A stretch of DNA of 64,000 nucleotides from Ryuthela nishihirai (lineage: Eukaryota; Arthropoda; Arachnida; Araneae; Heptathelidae), in NCBI GenBank assembly GCA_038380435.1, contig JAWZYU010000011.1:86156501-86220500 (forward strand), in the 5' to 3' direction. Shown here one piece after another: positions 21,426 through 31,605 of this stretch. The notes under the pieces were generated by a model. The model saw only the letters and a program-made list of their open reading frames with translations. It did not search any database and was not told where the DNA came from. The position numbers and the translations under genes were made by a program. The stretch's first letter is position 1; every line of letters begins with the position of its first letter.

Positions 21426-23894
21426 AGCAAAGGTTTCAACGATGGAAAGTGAATGAATTTAACTGTAAAACTATCCACTATGGCTCTGCACCGTTCAGTT
21501 AAGAATCTGTCAGGATGCACAAAGAACTGTATTGGGGGTAAAGCCAGCTTCGCCATTGGTACCTTGCTATAAAAGTTGAAGGCTATTTCACAGAAGACGT
21601 AAGAAACATTCATCGATATCGCTAAACGTTTTTGTGGAAGAAGTTGAGTTACATCGTTTAGATATTATTCATGTCTGTATGGAACTTTCCTACGGCGAGG
21701 TGGTACATACCCCTGAATATGTACTAATAGTGTGAAAATGTTACTAAATAAATAGTGTATCTGATTTTTTCGTTGTTGTGATTTCTTTCTTAGCGGGGTT
21801 GAAAGGTTTACCTAAACCATATACGAACTAGCGAAACAAAGACGACTGACATATAAAAATAACTATAGGAAGAAAGTGACGGCTAATTTCCCCGACACCG
21901 AAATTACACAGAAATAAAAAAAATGCATGTAAATGACCAGAGGAGTTTTAAGTGAATCTCAAAGAACACAAAATGTGTTACAGGGACTTTATGATGCGAA
22001 ATTTTTTCACATGTCTTGGTGGGAACAATTTAGTTTACAAATGTGATAGCATTAAGCAATTATGGGGTAAACTTTTATTCCAAAACACGGTTACCTTTAT
22101 ACGTTCCTACAAGAGAAATAAACTTTCACAGGAAATAAGAATCTTAAATTTTCTTCCAGCATGAACAAAATATTTCTTACAAATGTATAACCCCCCTAGA
22201 GTTATAACTCGTTTGCGAGTGTAATTTTAAGTCCCGATATGAAAGAGATTAGTGGCCGCAGTAAAACATTCTTTACCAATAGCGCAGTCCATATGGTTGT
22301 ACTATATCAGTTAATTTCGATTCAATAGCAAAGATTCAGTATAATACCCAAAGGAAGTTCGTTGACCTCGGGGAAACCTGTTTTAGAGCAGTGGGCGTCA
22401 CAACTCTCATTTTATTCACACTACAAGTGTGCATGCGAAAGTTTTTATTAGTTTCAAATGTACCAAAGACAGTTTGCTTTTCCAACTTTTTTCGAAGTAT
22501 GATCGAATATTTCCTAAACTTTAGACCCCTGCATTACCGAAAATGTGGTTGCCAGTTAATATTTAGAGCGTATATCTCGCCATGAAATTATTTGCACATG
22601 GACCAAAACAAAAGTTTGGCCTAACTACCAGACTTAATAATTTATTCCATGCAGGGGGTAAGGTAATTTTGAAACGTTCAAGTGGTTTGACACCCCAGTA
22701 CATATAAACAAATATAGTAAACTTACGAGGTAGGTCGACAGAGAGTAATATTAAAATGAACAGGGCTAATCCAGATAAAGGTGGAGAATAGGGGTCATAT
22801 AGTTTCTGAATTTAAATAAGTGATATCGTTCAAAGAAATTCCACCATTCCTGATTTATATCAGAATATTTGTTATGTCTTAGAAAATAACGGGTTATCTA
22901 GAGTGAAAAGCCACATAATTCTAGGTAAAACATTCAGGACTCGAGTTTTTCAAATCCTCCCCTGCCAGGGTCCCCACAGAGCTGCGGCTTTCAAGGTCCC
23001 CCCGTCTGCCTCCATATCGGTTGGTCGATCGCGTGACCGAGGCACGTGGACGCCTATTGCGGCTTTAATACTCCTAGTAAAAAATCACGCGTCCTGTGGC
23101 AACTTGAAATGCACAGACAATTATACCGATGTTTTAAACTGAAAGCACGGAGAGAGTGCAAGACCTCAGCCGTAAAATCTTAACCCTTTGATGTCCGTAC
23201 ATTTTCACACATGTACGAGGCAACTTACTCATCAGAAAGTGTATATTTGTCGTTTTTGATTTTAATCATCAGAGAGTGAATATAGCGTGCGTATTTATGA
23301 GGTTTTTGATTTTAATCATCGGAGAGTGAATATAGTGTGTGTATTTATGTCGTTTTTGATTTAAATCATCAGACAGTAAATATCTCAATATGGACTTTGA
23401 CAGCTTTTTCAGTTCGCACTAAGAATGTGGAAGCTGGTTTCTCCTCATATCGATGGCGCATACTAGAAAAACACGCTGTGAATGGGTGTGATGATTTAGC
23501 CCCTGGGGTAGTGTGTTGCAGAAAAGCGTGCCGTCAAAGTTACGCAGGTTTTTAGAAAGATCTTTTAACCACTGGGGTGTTGTATTGCGGGGGAGCGCTC
23601 CATCTCGGTGTCTAAACTTTTGTATAAGGGTTTTCGAAAAATAGAGCATTCTCGTCGTGATGGTACATTACGGTCTCAGCTTTGGCAACGGTTAAGTGTG
23701 TTTCTGTTGGGCAAAATATTCAAGAAGTACTGGTTGACTTGGAAACTTTTTCACATTAAACTACTAGAATTATTTAGATGTTGACTGGATTACTAGAAAT
23801 TTTTCCCCCGTCTCATGTTTTCAATTGTTTCTGTATGCAGATCTCGCGAACTCTAAATGTTTTTTATTTTGTTAAACATTATCTTATTTTTATT

Positions 23895-24266
23895 TGGGAC
23901 GGGGGTGGCTTAGTCGGTAGCGCGCCAGGCTTGTAATCTGCAGTTCCCAGGTTCGAGTCCCAGCTGGGTCAGCGTTGAGATTTATCTCCGCAAAATTCCC
24001 CGCCCTACCCACGGTCAGTAGGGGACACCGATGGGCTTGGAAAGGCCGCCGTCCGTCGGATGGGACGATAAGCCGTGGCCCCGTGTGCACGTTAAAGAAC
24101 ACGCTGGATGGCCTTGACGGGAGGCTACCATCTGTCTCCCAACAGCTGTTCCAGTGGGTCCCCTCCCCCAACCTTCTTTGAGCCTTCGGGGTCCATGTGA
24201 CCTGGCCATTTAGCCCATGGTGTGCAAAAAAGTGCCGCTCAGAGGTAAAACAACCCAACAACCCAA
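23895..24266 (+). repeat. SINE family A, full length with target duplication
   Basis: Head: GGCTTAGTCGGTAGCGCG (A box) and GGTTCGAGTCC (B box). The body includes GGATGGGACGATAAGCCGTG and CACGTTAAAGAACACGCTGG. The tail is CAACCCAACAACCC. The 14-bp direct repeat ATCTTATTTTTATT (23881-23894 and 24267-24280) flanks it. It lies inside the right arm of the 9.47-kb element and is absent from the left arm. It is the best reference copy for the family. Confidence 0.92.
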
Positions 24267-24741
24267 ATCTTATTTTTATTCACTGACTATTTACATGTAG
24301 AACCTAAGTTATAATACTTAGACATACACTTCTGGATTACTAGAATTTTTTTTTTATATTCAATGTCCTGTCTGCTGTTTTTAATTGTTTCTGTATGCAG
24401 ATCTCGCGAACTCAAAAAGTTTTTTTTAAACATTATCTTATTTTTATTCAGTGCCTATTGGCGTGTAGAACCTAAGTTTTAATACGTGGACATATAATGT
24501 ACGCTTACACGTGAATATATTTCACTTACACGTAAAATTTATTCACACCTTTATATCGTGACTGTATTTAAAACAACTGATAAATTATGCATTGAACGCA
24601 AAATATATTTGAATCACACCTTTATACCAACAAACATCGTGAGTATATTTTAAAACGTACGGTAAATTACACTTAAACATAATATTTAAAATGATAGTAT
24701 TTGTGCGCTGCACGTATTTTGATCGATAAATAAATGTAATT

Positions 24742-24990
24742 CAGGCGAACTGGTCAATCCGCTCCTCGATGACGTCATGCTTCGCGTAACGGAGCTCTGT
24801 GACCTTGACGACTCGCCGCTCGGTGCGTCGGCAGGCGCGAGACATGCAGCGGAGGTGCACGGTTGACCAGGAGATGATGCACTGTCGGGACGACCTCGAA
24901 GTTTCCGTCTGAAGACTTTTCAAAATATTATCGAGCTCGCATTGGATGCGATTTAAAGCTCAAAGTTTCTCTTCATACCAGAGCTCCATG
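24742..24990 (-). CDS. Small ORF in right arm (twin of 17004-17271)
   Basis: On the minus strand, ATGGAGCTC is followed by a frame that contains an early TGA, then LNRIQCELDNILK. A frame with SLQTETSRSSRQCIISWSTV, HLRCMSRACRRTERRVVKV and VIEERIDQFA follows, ending at a stop. It is the partner of the left-arm ORF; each copy has different defects. No domain recognised. The conserved Cys/Arg-rich core in both arms could be a real small protein of the ancestral element, or simply non-coding sequence conserved as part of the arms. Confidence 0.3.
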
Positions 24991-25699
24991 GCTGAATGAC
25001 TCTTACCAGTATGTGCAGGCGTCTTTCAATACGAATGCGCGAGTCCACCCACCTTCCGCCAATGGCGTCCATTTTTTTTTATTTCGTTCCCTCCTCGTGG
25101 CCGTTTCTACCTATGTGGGCAGCCTGGTTCCCGTCAACGGTCATTTTCAGGATGCGAACAAGAAAGAATCTGTGTAACAGGAAATGGGTGAGTCAAAAAT
25201 TAAACCCTCCCTAGGCTGCCTCCCACAGACGGGGGTCCACGCACGCCACAGTAACAGACACGCTGTGCACGAGTCCTCCCGCCAGTGGCGTCCTTTTTTT
25301 GTGGCTGATTCTACCTGCATGGGCGGTTTCTGTCAACGGACATTTTCAAGATGTGAACACCATACTGCCGCGGGGGTTAGCGCCAGACAAATGCTGAGAG
25401 TCTTGCACAAGAATCTCTGATCCCGCATTCGCATGGAGGTAGGAAATGAGGGTGGCATCCGTCCCTTGGGTGGCTCCCACAGACAGGGACCGGATACACG
25501 TGGGAGGAAGCCCTCCCCATCACGGGCCAGGAAAAGCATATGGGGGAAATGGGGGAGGAAGCCCTCCCCATCCCGACGTCAGCGATGACGTCACTTCCGG
25601 GTGCGCCAGGTCCCGGGCCCTACTACTTATGAAGGTCATGAAACGGTATAAATAACACTTGATAGTGAGCTCTGTTAATCAGTGTTATTCTTGTTCTTC

Positions 25700-26720
25700 A
25701 AATGGGAAAGGCAGTGGACTTAAGAGAGTTTGACAAAGACCAAATTGCAGTGGCCAGACGACTGGATCCGAGCATTTACGAGATGGCAAGGCTTGTGGGG
25801 TGCTCACGATCAGCTGTGGTTAGTACCTACAAAAAAGTGGTTCGAGGAGAGGAAAAACCATGAACTGCCTGCAAGGTGTGGGCCGACCATGGCTCATCGA
25901 TGCAAGAGGTGAGCGAAGGCTACCCTATATGGTACGAGCCAACAGAAGGGATACTGTGGCGCACTCGCCTGTAATTTGAATCCTGGTGATGGGATTAATG
26001 TGTCACATCACACAGTACATCGAAGCATGCTGAAAATGGACTGCATAGCTGCAGGCCATTCTGATTGCCCATGCTAACCTCGATTCACCATCGAAAGTAC
26101 CTACAATGCGCATGCGAGCATCAAAACTGGATCTTGAATGATTGGAAGGTTGTCTGGTCCGATGAATCTCGTTTCCTGTTGCACCACATGGACGGTCGGG
26201 TATGTGTGCGTCGTTTACCTGTGGAAGTGTTGGCAAAAAAGTGTTGGACGTAAACAAGCCGGTGGAGGAAGAGTAATGCTTTGGATAATGTTCTGCTGGA
26301 AAATCCTCTATCCTGTCATTCTTGTGCAGGAAACTATGACGTCTACCACTTACCTAAGCATCATTGCAGATCAGGTACATCCTTTCATGACAATGGTAAT
26401 CCCCTCTAGTAGTGCCTTCTTTCAGCAGGATAATGCGCCATGCCACATTGCCGGATTGTTCGAGAATGATTTGTGGAACATGAAGTAGACTTCCAGGTAT
26501 TACCCTGGCCTCCAAATTGCCCAGACATCAATCCAATAGCATCTGTGGTTTGTGTTGGAACAGCATATTCGATCTGTGGCGGCACAGCCACATAACTTAC
26601 AAAGATCTGCTGGTAACATATTGGTACCAGATACCGCAAGACACCTTTAGAAATCTTGTAGCTCCATGCCTCGCTGGGTAAGAGCTGTTTTGGAGGCACG
26701 TGGCAGACCAACATCATATT
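25700..26720 (+). pseudogene. Tc1 transposase relic of element 3
   Basis: It starts [20 protein letters not shown] at 25701, followed by a helix-turn-helix with [22 protein letters not shown] breaks the frame near 25861. The catalytic part appears in fragments: WKVVWSDESRFLLHHMDGR near 26145, FFQQDNAPCHIA near 26420, and VLPWPPNCPD-like sequence near 26500. These are Tc1-family DDE motifs. Several frameshifts and stops make it inactive. Confidence 0.85.
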
Positions 26721-26756
26721 AGGCAGGTAGTCATAATGTTTTGGCTCTTCGGTGTA

Positions 26757-27885
26757 CACTGAAAGGAGAACTCATTGGTCTGGACTTATTGATCTGGACT
26801 TCTACAGCAAATTTCTTTCATATTTTTTACCCCCACACAGTCTTGGCAGGGGCGTAGCGAAGGACTTTGTTTGGGGGGGGGGGGAGAGAACGATAATTTT
26901 CCAACTTGGAAATCAAATTTTGCCTACTGAGAAAATAACACTTAGTCATAAATTATATCAGGAACATACCCAGAATTTCGCAACATCACCATGATTTAAA
27001 CAACAGAATTCCTTAATTTTAAATCTCACCTGCATTTTACCAATTCACTTCGAATATCGCCAAGTCCCCTACGTTATGTCAAATTTTATCGATTTTGTCA
27101 GCTTTCCTTATTTTCACAACACCAATCCAAATTTTCACAACTTGCCTATATTTCACCAATTGGCTTCGAATTTTGCCAACTCCCCTAGATTTTAAAATTG
27201 CCTTAATTTTACTAGATTTTAAAATTGCTTTAATTACTTTTTTACAGTTTGGCTGTCGCAGACCACCAAACAGTCACCCAATTTTTGCATCTCACCTGAA
27301 TTTTTCTAACTATCCTAGATTTTGCTAAATTGTCTCGATTTTGCCAATATCCTTAATGATATCCTTAATCATATGATAGCAATAGATCCTTAATTTCACA
27401 AAACCAATCCCAATTTTAACAACTCGCCTGTATTTTACCAAGTGCCTTCGAATTTCGCCATTCCCCTAAATTTTGCCACTTTATCTAGATATTGCTAACT
27501 CATCCTAATTTTACAAAAAAATCCAAATTTTGAGAATTGACCTGGATTTTACAAAGTCGCTTCGAATTTTGATAACTCTGATTAATTTTGGGAGGTGCCA
27601 CGCTCCCACCCACCACCATAGCTACGCCCCTAGGTCTTGGTGCTAACCACTTAAATTAGCCAGACTAGATTACGGCTTTAAACTTAATTACGGATCCTGA
27701 ACTTGCTGAATTGTTTGGGCTTCTGTTGATGGAAAATCTACCACTGTATTTTCTGTTTGTTTTGTTTGTGGGTCCCGAATGAATAGTTGCACAGGATACC
27801 TCATATCAGCTGACAGATATTCCTAATCAGAAGTCATCGTAGGTACCTCAACCCTTGCTTCTATAGGCATTACTAAACCTATATA
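26757..27885 (+). repeat. RTE LINE 5'-region fragment, split by a MITE
   Basis: The pieces 26757-26846 and 27633-27885 line up with the 5' untranslated region of the intact RTE at 41560-41910. Shared features are TGATCTGGAC, the GGTCTTGGTGCTAACCA/GGTCCTGGTGCTGACCA segment, ATTACGGATCCTGA/ATTATGGATCCTGA, and CAGAAGTCATCG.AGG. The 786-bp hAT-type MITE separates the two pieces. No ORF part follows. Confidence 0.75.
26847..27632 (+). mobile_element. hAT-type MITE with AT-rich periodic interior
   Basis: Termini CAGGGGCGTAGC and GCTACGCCCCTA are inverted copies with one terminal mismatch. The flanking 8-mers AGTCTTGG (26839-26846) and GGTCTTGG (27633-27640) differ at one base, fitting the 8-bp duplication of hAT elements. 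The inside has no ORF. It consists of a degenerate array in which ATTTT, a C/A-rich step and CCAA or CAAC recur about every 20 bp, with longer units repeating about three times. Confidence 0.8.
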
Positions 27886-27887
27886 GA

Positions 27888-28257
27888 AGTGAGGGGGTGA
27901 TCAGTCAGTAGTGCGCCAGACTCGTAGTCTGCAGTTCCCAGATTCGAGTCCCACCTGGGCCAGCGTTCAAATTTATCACTGCAAAACTCCCAGCCCTGCC
28001 CTCGGTCAGTAGGTGACACCGATGGGCTTAGAAACGCCGCTTTCCATCAGATGGGACATTAAATCGTGATTCTATGTGTGGAAGAGCCAAACCTTGTGCA
28101 CATTAAAGAACAAGAGGGATGGCCTTGAAGGGAGACTACCATCTGTCTCCCAACAGCTGTGCAGTGGATTCCCTTTCCCCCAACCTTCTCTGAGCTCTCG
28201 GGGTCCTTGTGACCTGACCATTTAGCCCATTGTGAGCAAACGAAGTGCCACAGTAGG
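27888..28257 (+). repeat. SINE family A copy, decayed
   Basis: Head with GTGATCAGTCAGTAGTGCGC and ATTCGAGTCCCACC. The body has GATGGGACATTAAATCGTG, GTGCACATTAAAGAAC and CCATCTGTCTCCCAACAGC. It follows directly on the RTE 5' fragment. No clear target duplication. Confidence 0.85.
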
Positions 28258-28739
28258 AAGATAATGAGCGTTCTGAGCCACAGGGGGATCAATGTTAATC
28301 CTATGGGATCTGCCTCCCATGTCTTTATAGTGGAGGCGGATCATTATCTATCCCATAGGTCACAACTCTTGCTGTTTTAAGACCGGTCAATGCCGGCCAA
28401 AATACCCCTCCCCCTTCTCTCCAGTGATATATTAAGCTGAAATTATGCTCAGTTAAATTGAGAGTAATAATTGGCATATGACAGCAATAGCTCCCCTCCA
28501 CTTTATCAAAAAAAAAAAAAAACTGTGGGTCTTAGGAAGTAAACAAAGTCCCTTAACGGTCTTAGATGAAGTTAACAATCCATCTCGTAATTTCCAGAGA
28601 AGGCCATCTTGGATGATATCATCTGGCAAACCCACACTGGCGATCTCCCCTTCACCCCCCCCTACCTTGTTTCAGAACATCTGTCTCGAAATTTCTCTAT
28701 CCAGATACATCAAGACTCGAAATTTCTCTGTCCAGAAAC

Positions 28740-29345
28740 GTCCCCCCCCCCCGATAGGGGACCACCTTGACTTGGTGGGGGGGGATTAAGGTGCCTCTGT
28801 GGTGGGGTTCGGGCTCTGTGGTCTCTGGTGCGCCCCAGTAGGTTCATGACCGATGGAGAGTTTGATGTTGAGGGCCCTGCTGACTGGTGTTGGGGGGCAC
28901 CGGTCAAGGGTGCTCATCAGCACAGCCTCTGAGAAGTCAATGGTCCCACCTGAGTGGCAAGCTGGGGGCTGTGGTGTCCCGGCCCCGATGGAGAGGACGA
29001 AGTTGGGGGCTTGCGACTGGGAGTGGGCTCCCTGGTTGACTGGCTTATCAATGGAAAAGCCAAACTAAGTCTCCACCCCAGGAGCAGAGTCAACTTGGAT
29101 CTATATATCCATTTTTGTGGCTAACCGGGGAACAGATTAAATTTAGGTTTTGACCGATGGATGAGCTCTCCTATAGGACTGTTCGCCATAGGATGTCGTG
29201 GATGAGCTTTGTCTTTATGGCACTGACTTGCCCCGACCGTAGGTAGTGGAGAGCGTGGCATTAGCCCCGTAGATGGTGTGCAGCCATATGCTGCGGTACA
29301 TCTGGGACTTGCCATTTTGATTGATTCCCTGTGCAGAAACGTTGA
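28740..29345 (+). repeat. Repeat family B copy 2
   Basis: It opens with GGGGACCACCTTGACTTGGT and a G run, as copy 1 at 7309. It ends with the same CAACTTGGAT, GGGGAACAGATTAAATTTAG and CCATAGGAT segments. The GC-rich middle (28800-29060) is not shared. No protein recognised. Confidence 0.6.
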
Positions 29346-30139
29346 TTGACGTCAACTCATGGAAGTAAAGCTTTCTTGCTAAACCCGTATTGTCAACCCC
29401 CACTTCAACTCCATTTGTTTCAGGCTGATGCCATACGTATTGCATTAGATATGGCATGCTATGACACGTTTTGGAAACACTTCATTCCCTTATCAAATAT
29501 GCCCCGTCCCCTTCATTATCCACCCCTCCCCCCCCCCTGACAGCAGTAAACTCGAAAGTATTCCCAGAGACGTCGGATGAAGTCACCTATTAGAAGTAAA
29601 CAACCCGACACCATTAGATATTCGTGTGCAGACGTGTTCTACTACATCGCTCCACTGTCTCTGGACTTGCTGGTGTTCTGCTAGTGAACGGTGTGCACAC
29701 GTTAATATTACCCAATTCATTAACCTTGCTAATTTTTTTATCCCCCCCCACCTTTTTTTTAAATTGTGTTACAGAATTCATAATGTAAATAAGAAATCTT
29801 CACCCCTAGTTCTTCCTCTAAAAATAAGTCACTATGTCATTGCTACATTAATGCTCGCTTCCTACCTCGATATTTATCGAATTTCAAATGTTTTAAATTA
29901 AGAAATTTATTTTACTTTTTTTTACCTTTTAAATTATTTTTAGCCAATAGCATTTTTTTTTCTTTTTCATTTTCTGCTGGACAGCCATTTTATTTCAGTT
30001 CCCGCGGATAGTCTTTCTTCCAGTATAAATACCATTTCCATAAGTCAGAATCCTCATCCTGTTTCAGACATTGACAGTGATAGTTCTCTACTACTGAGTT
30101 TGTGAGTTTTCTATTGTTAGAAGTCAATAGTGGTAGTTC

Positions 30140-31605
30140 TCGATGCCCTCGTGTAGTATTATTAATCATCTTCAGTTATTTTACAAGTCATTTGTAATGC
30201 ATCCATGTGATATATGTCAGAAGACTTTCACAGTCCAGACGAATCTCATTGGTAATAAGAGATATTATGATGAAAAGGGCCTGTTCAAGTGCTCTCAATG
30301 TGAATCTACCTTTACAAGGAAGGATGACAAATAACGCCATGAGCTTTCCTATAACTCCAGGAAAACCTACAAATGTGAAGAATGCGCTATGGAGTTTGGG
30401 AGAAAAGACAATCTTTTGCGATATCAAAGAAAACCGCACAGAAATAAACGAAAATGGCCTGAAGATGTGGAGATTCCCAAGAAGAAGCGAAACCCCGACC
30501 CTGAAGACACCTGCCAGTTTACAGAAGAAATTAGAAAGACGTTGTCAACGCATAAGCTAATAGCAACGGAAGATATATTTGTTGATCTCACCTTTTTCCT
30601 CACATCTTCATGGGAGTCACTCGCATTAAATGGTACCTTGTCGTGCAAGTACGCTTTAGGCGAAAATTTTCGCCTTCTACCTTCGAATACTGTTCCCCAT
30701 TTTTCCGAAGTAACTATTTCACAAGTCTTCCTATATCGTCCCTAAGCAAAAAGAATTAGATTCTGCATGTAAGAAGATCAAGACTTCATTTGAAGAATTT
30801 GAAGGACAACATAGTGGATGGATACTAGATGATGTACTCCATGGTGAAATGAACATTGGAAAATATATCCCTCTCGCAGGGTCTAGTTATGTCCCTACTC
30901 CAAGAGAATTATTATTAAAGCGGGTTATTGTTAATGTATGTAATTCTGACCAAAAATGTTTTGCATGGTCTGTTCTGGCCTGTTTGTATCCTGCTACAAA
31001 ACACCCAAAGCGTCCTAGCAACTACATGCATTTAGAAGAAAAATTAAAAACATTTGGTCTGACTTTCACTATAACAATAAATCAAATATCAAAATTCGAA
31101 AAAATGAATAACATTTCTGTCAATGTTTTTGGATAAAAGAAATGTGTTCCCTCTCTATGCCGTTCAGGGTCAAAGAACATGCTAATCTCCTACTGTTATC
31201 AGATGATGAAGAGCAACACTTTGTTCCATTACGAATATGAGTAGACTCCTCGGTCCTCTCACCAAACATAACGGTGTGATTTTCTATTGTGATTACTGCT
31301 GTCACCGTTTCACTAATGAATCACTCCTGAAAGACCATATTTCCTAATGCCAAGAACATGGACTCCAGAAAGTAGAGTTTCCAACTGAAGAGGAGAAATG
31401 GCTGAAATTCTGAAATTTCAATTTCCAGCAACCCATTCCTTACGTGATTTAGCCGACTCTGAGTCATCCTTAATGAAAGTGGACACTTGCATGCCCAGCC
31501 CTTCAAAATCTCACACCATTATCACAACAAACCATGAACCCTGTGGATTTGCATATCTTGTTGTTGAACCTGATGGACTTGACGGCTTGTCTATAAACCA
31601 TCTGG
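30140..31605 (+). pseudogene. Zinc-finger/type-B DNA polymerase-like relic (Maverick-type)
   Basis: Two or three C2H2-like fingers come first: CDICQKTF at 30206, CSQCESTF at 30290 and CEECAMEF at 30375, with a stop between the second and third. Next come ENFRLLPSNTVPHFSEV near 30660 and an open stretch with LAGSSYVPTPRELLLKRVI and CFAWSVLACLYPATKHPKR at 30870-31015. A separate frame with YADSESSLMKVDTCMPSPSK lies near 31450-31510. I recall this order from arthropod proteins that fuse zinc fingers to a type-B DNA polymerase; YADxES fits the first exonuclease motif. Many frameshifts and stops occur, and sequence after about 31605 belongs to another relic, so the polymerase core is absent. An old, inactive copy. 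Confidence 0.6.

Larger units (their letters stand above)
18638..23128. other. Central region of the 9.47-kb element
   Basis: AT-rich sequence without an intact gene. It holds an inverted repeat (20191-20224 and 20335-20368), a 42-bp tandem duplication near 20998-21083, and a BED zinc-finger relic at 21159-21425. It also holds an unrecognised broken coding-like stretch near 20380-20560 (reading through NNIIVDLNHLKCLINAL and APLVLQVALPLILRY in one frame, with a stop). A GC-rich patch lies at 22960-23060. I see no polymerase, integrase or transposase core. Confidence 0.6.
16161..25627. mobile_element. 9.47-kb element with 2.5-kb terminal inverted repeats
   Basis: It starts AGTAGTAGGGCCC and ends GGGCCCTACTACT, and is flanked by the perfect 6-bp direct repeat TATGAA (16155-16160 and 25628-25633) inside a Tc1-like element. 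The left arm is 16161-18637; the right arm, 23129-25627, is its inverted copy and carries a SINE. Much of the arm sequence is nearly identical, including a stretch where both arms give the same 72-codon and 76-codon frames. Between the arms lie 4.5 kb of AT-rich DNA with a BED-finger relic. A 6-bp duplication and AG...CT ends recall Maverick/Polinton elements, but no polymerase, integrase, ATPase or capsid gene is visible and the length is short. It is probably a non-autonomous or internally deleted DNA transposon of uncertain superfamily. Confidence 0.85.
23129..25627 (-). repeat. Right inverted arm of the 9.47-kb element
   Basis: The inverted copy of the left arm. It contains a SINE with target duplication at 23881-24280, so the net arm length is about 2.1 kb. 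It lacks the left arm's GC-rich triplicate but has an extra repeat of about 55 bp near 25500-25560 (TCCCCCATTTCCCCC type on the minus strand). The terminal part has GCGATGACGTCACTTCCGG. Confidence 0.85.
16081..26754 (+). mobile_element. Tc1-like element 3, split by a 9.5-kb insertion
   Basis: The left terminus CACGAAGAGCAAAAACATTA and the right terminus (minus strand CACCGAAGAGCCAAAACATT) form the inverted repeats, each next to a TA (16079-16080, 26755-26756). The original element is 16081-16160 plus 25628-26754, about 1.2 kb. It received the long inverted-repeat element at its TATGAA site. The transposase lies entirely in the right piece. Confidence 0.85.

Noticed and set aside
16161..25627. 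Definite Maverick/Polinton assignment
   Set aside because: Only the 6-bp duplication and the terminal dinucleotides agree; none of the hallmark genes is visible. The polymerase-like relic at 30140-31605 lies outside its boundaries.
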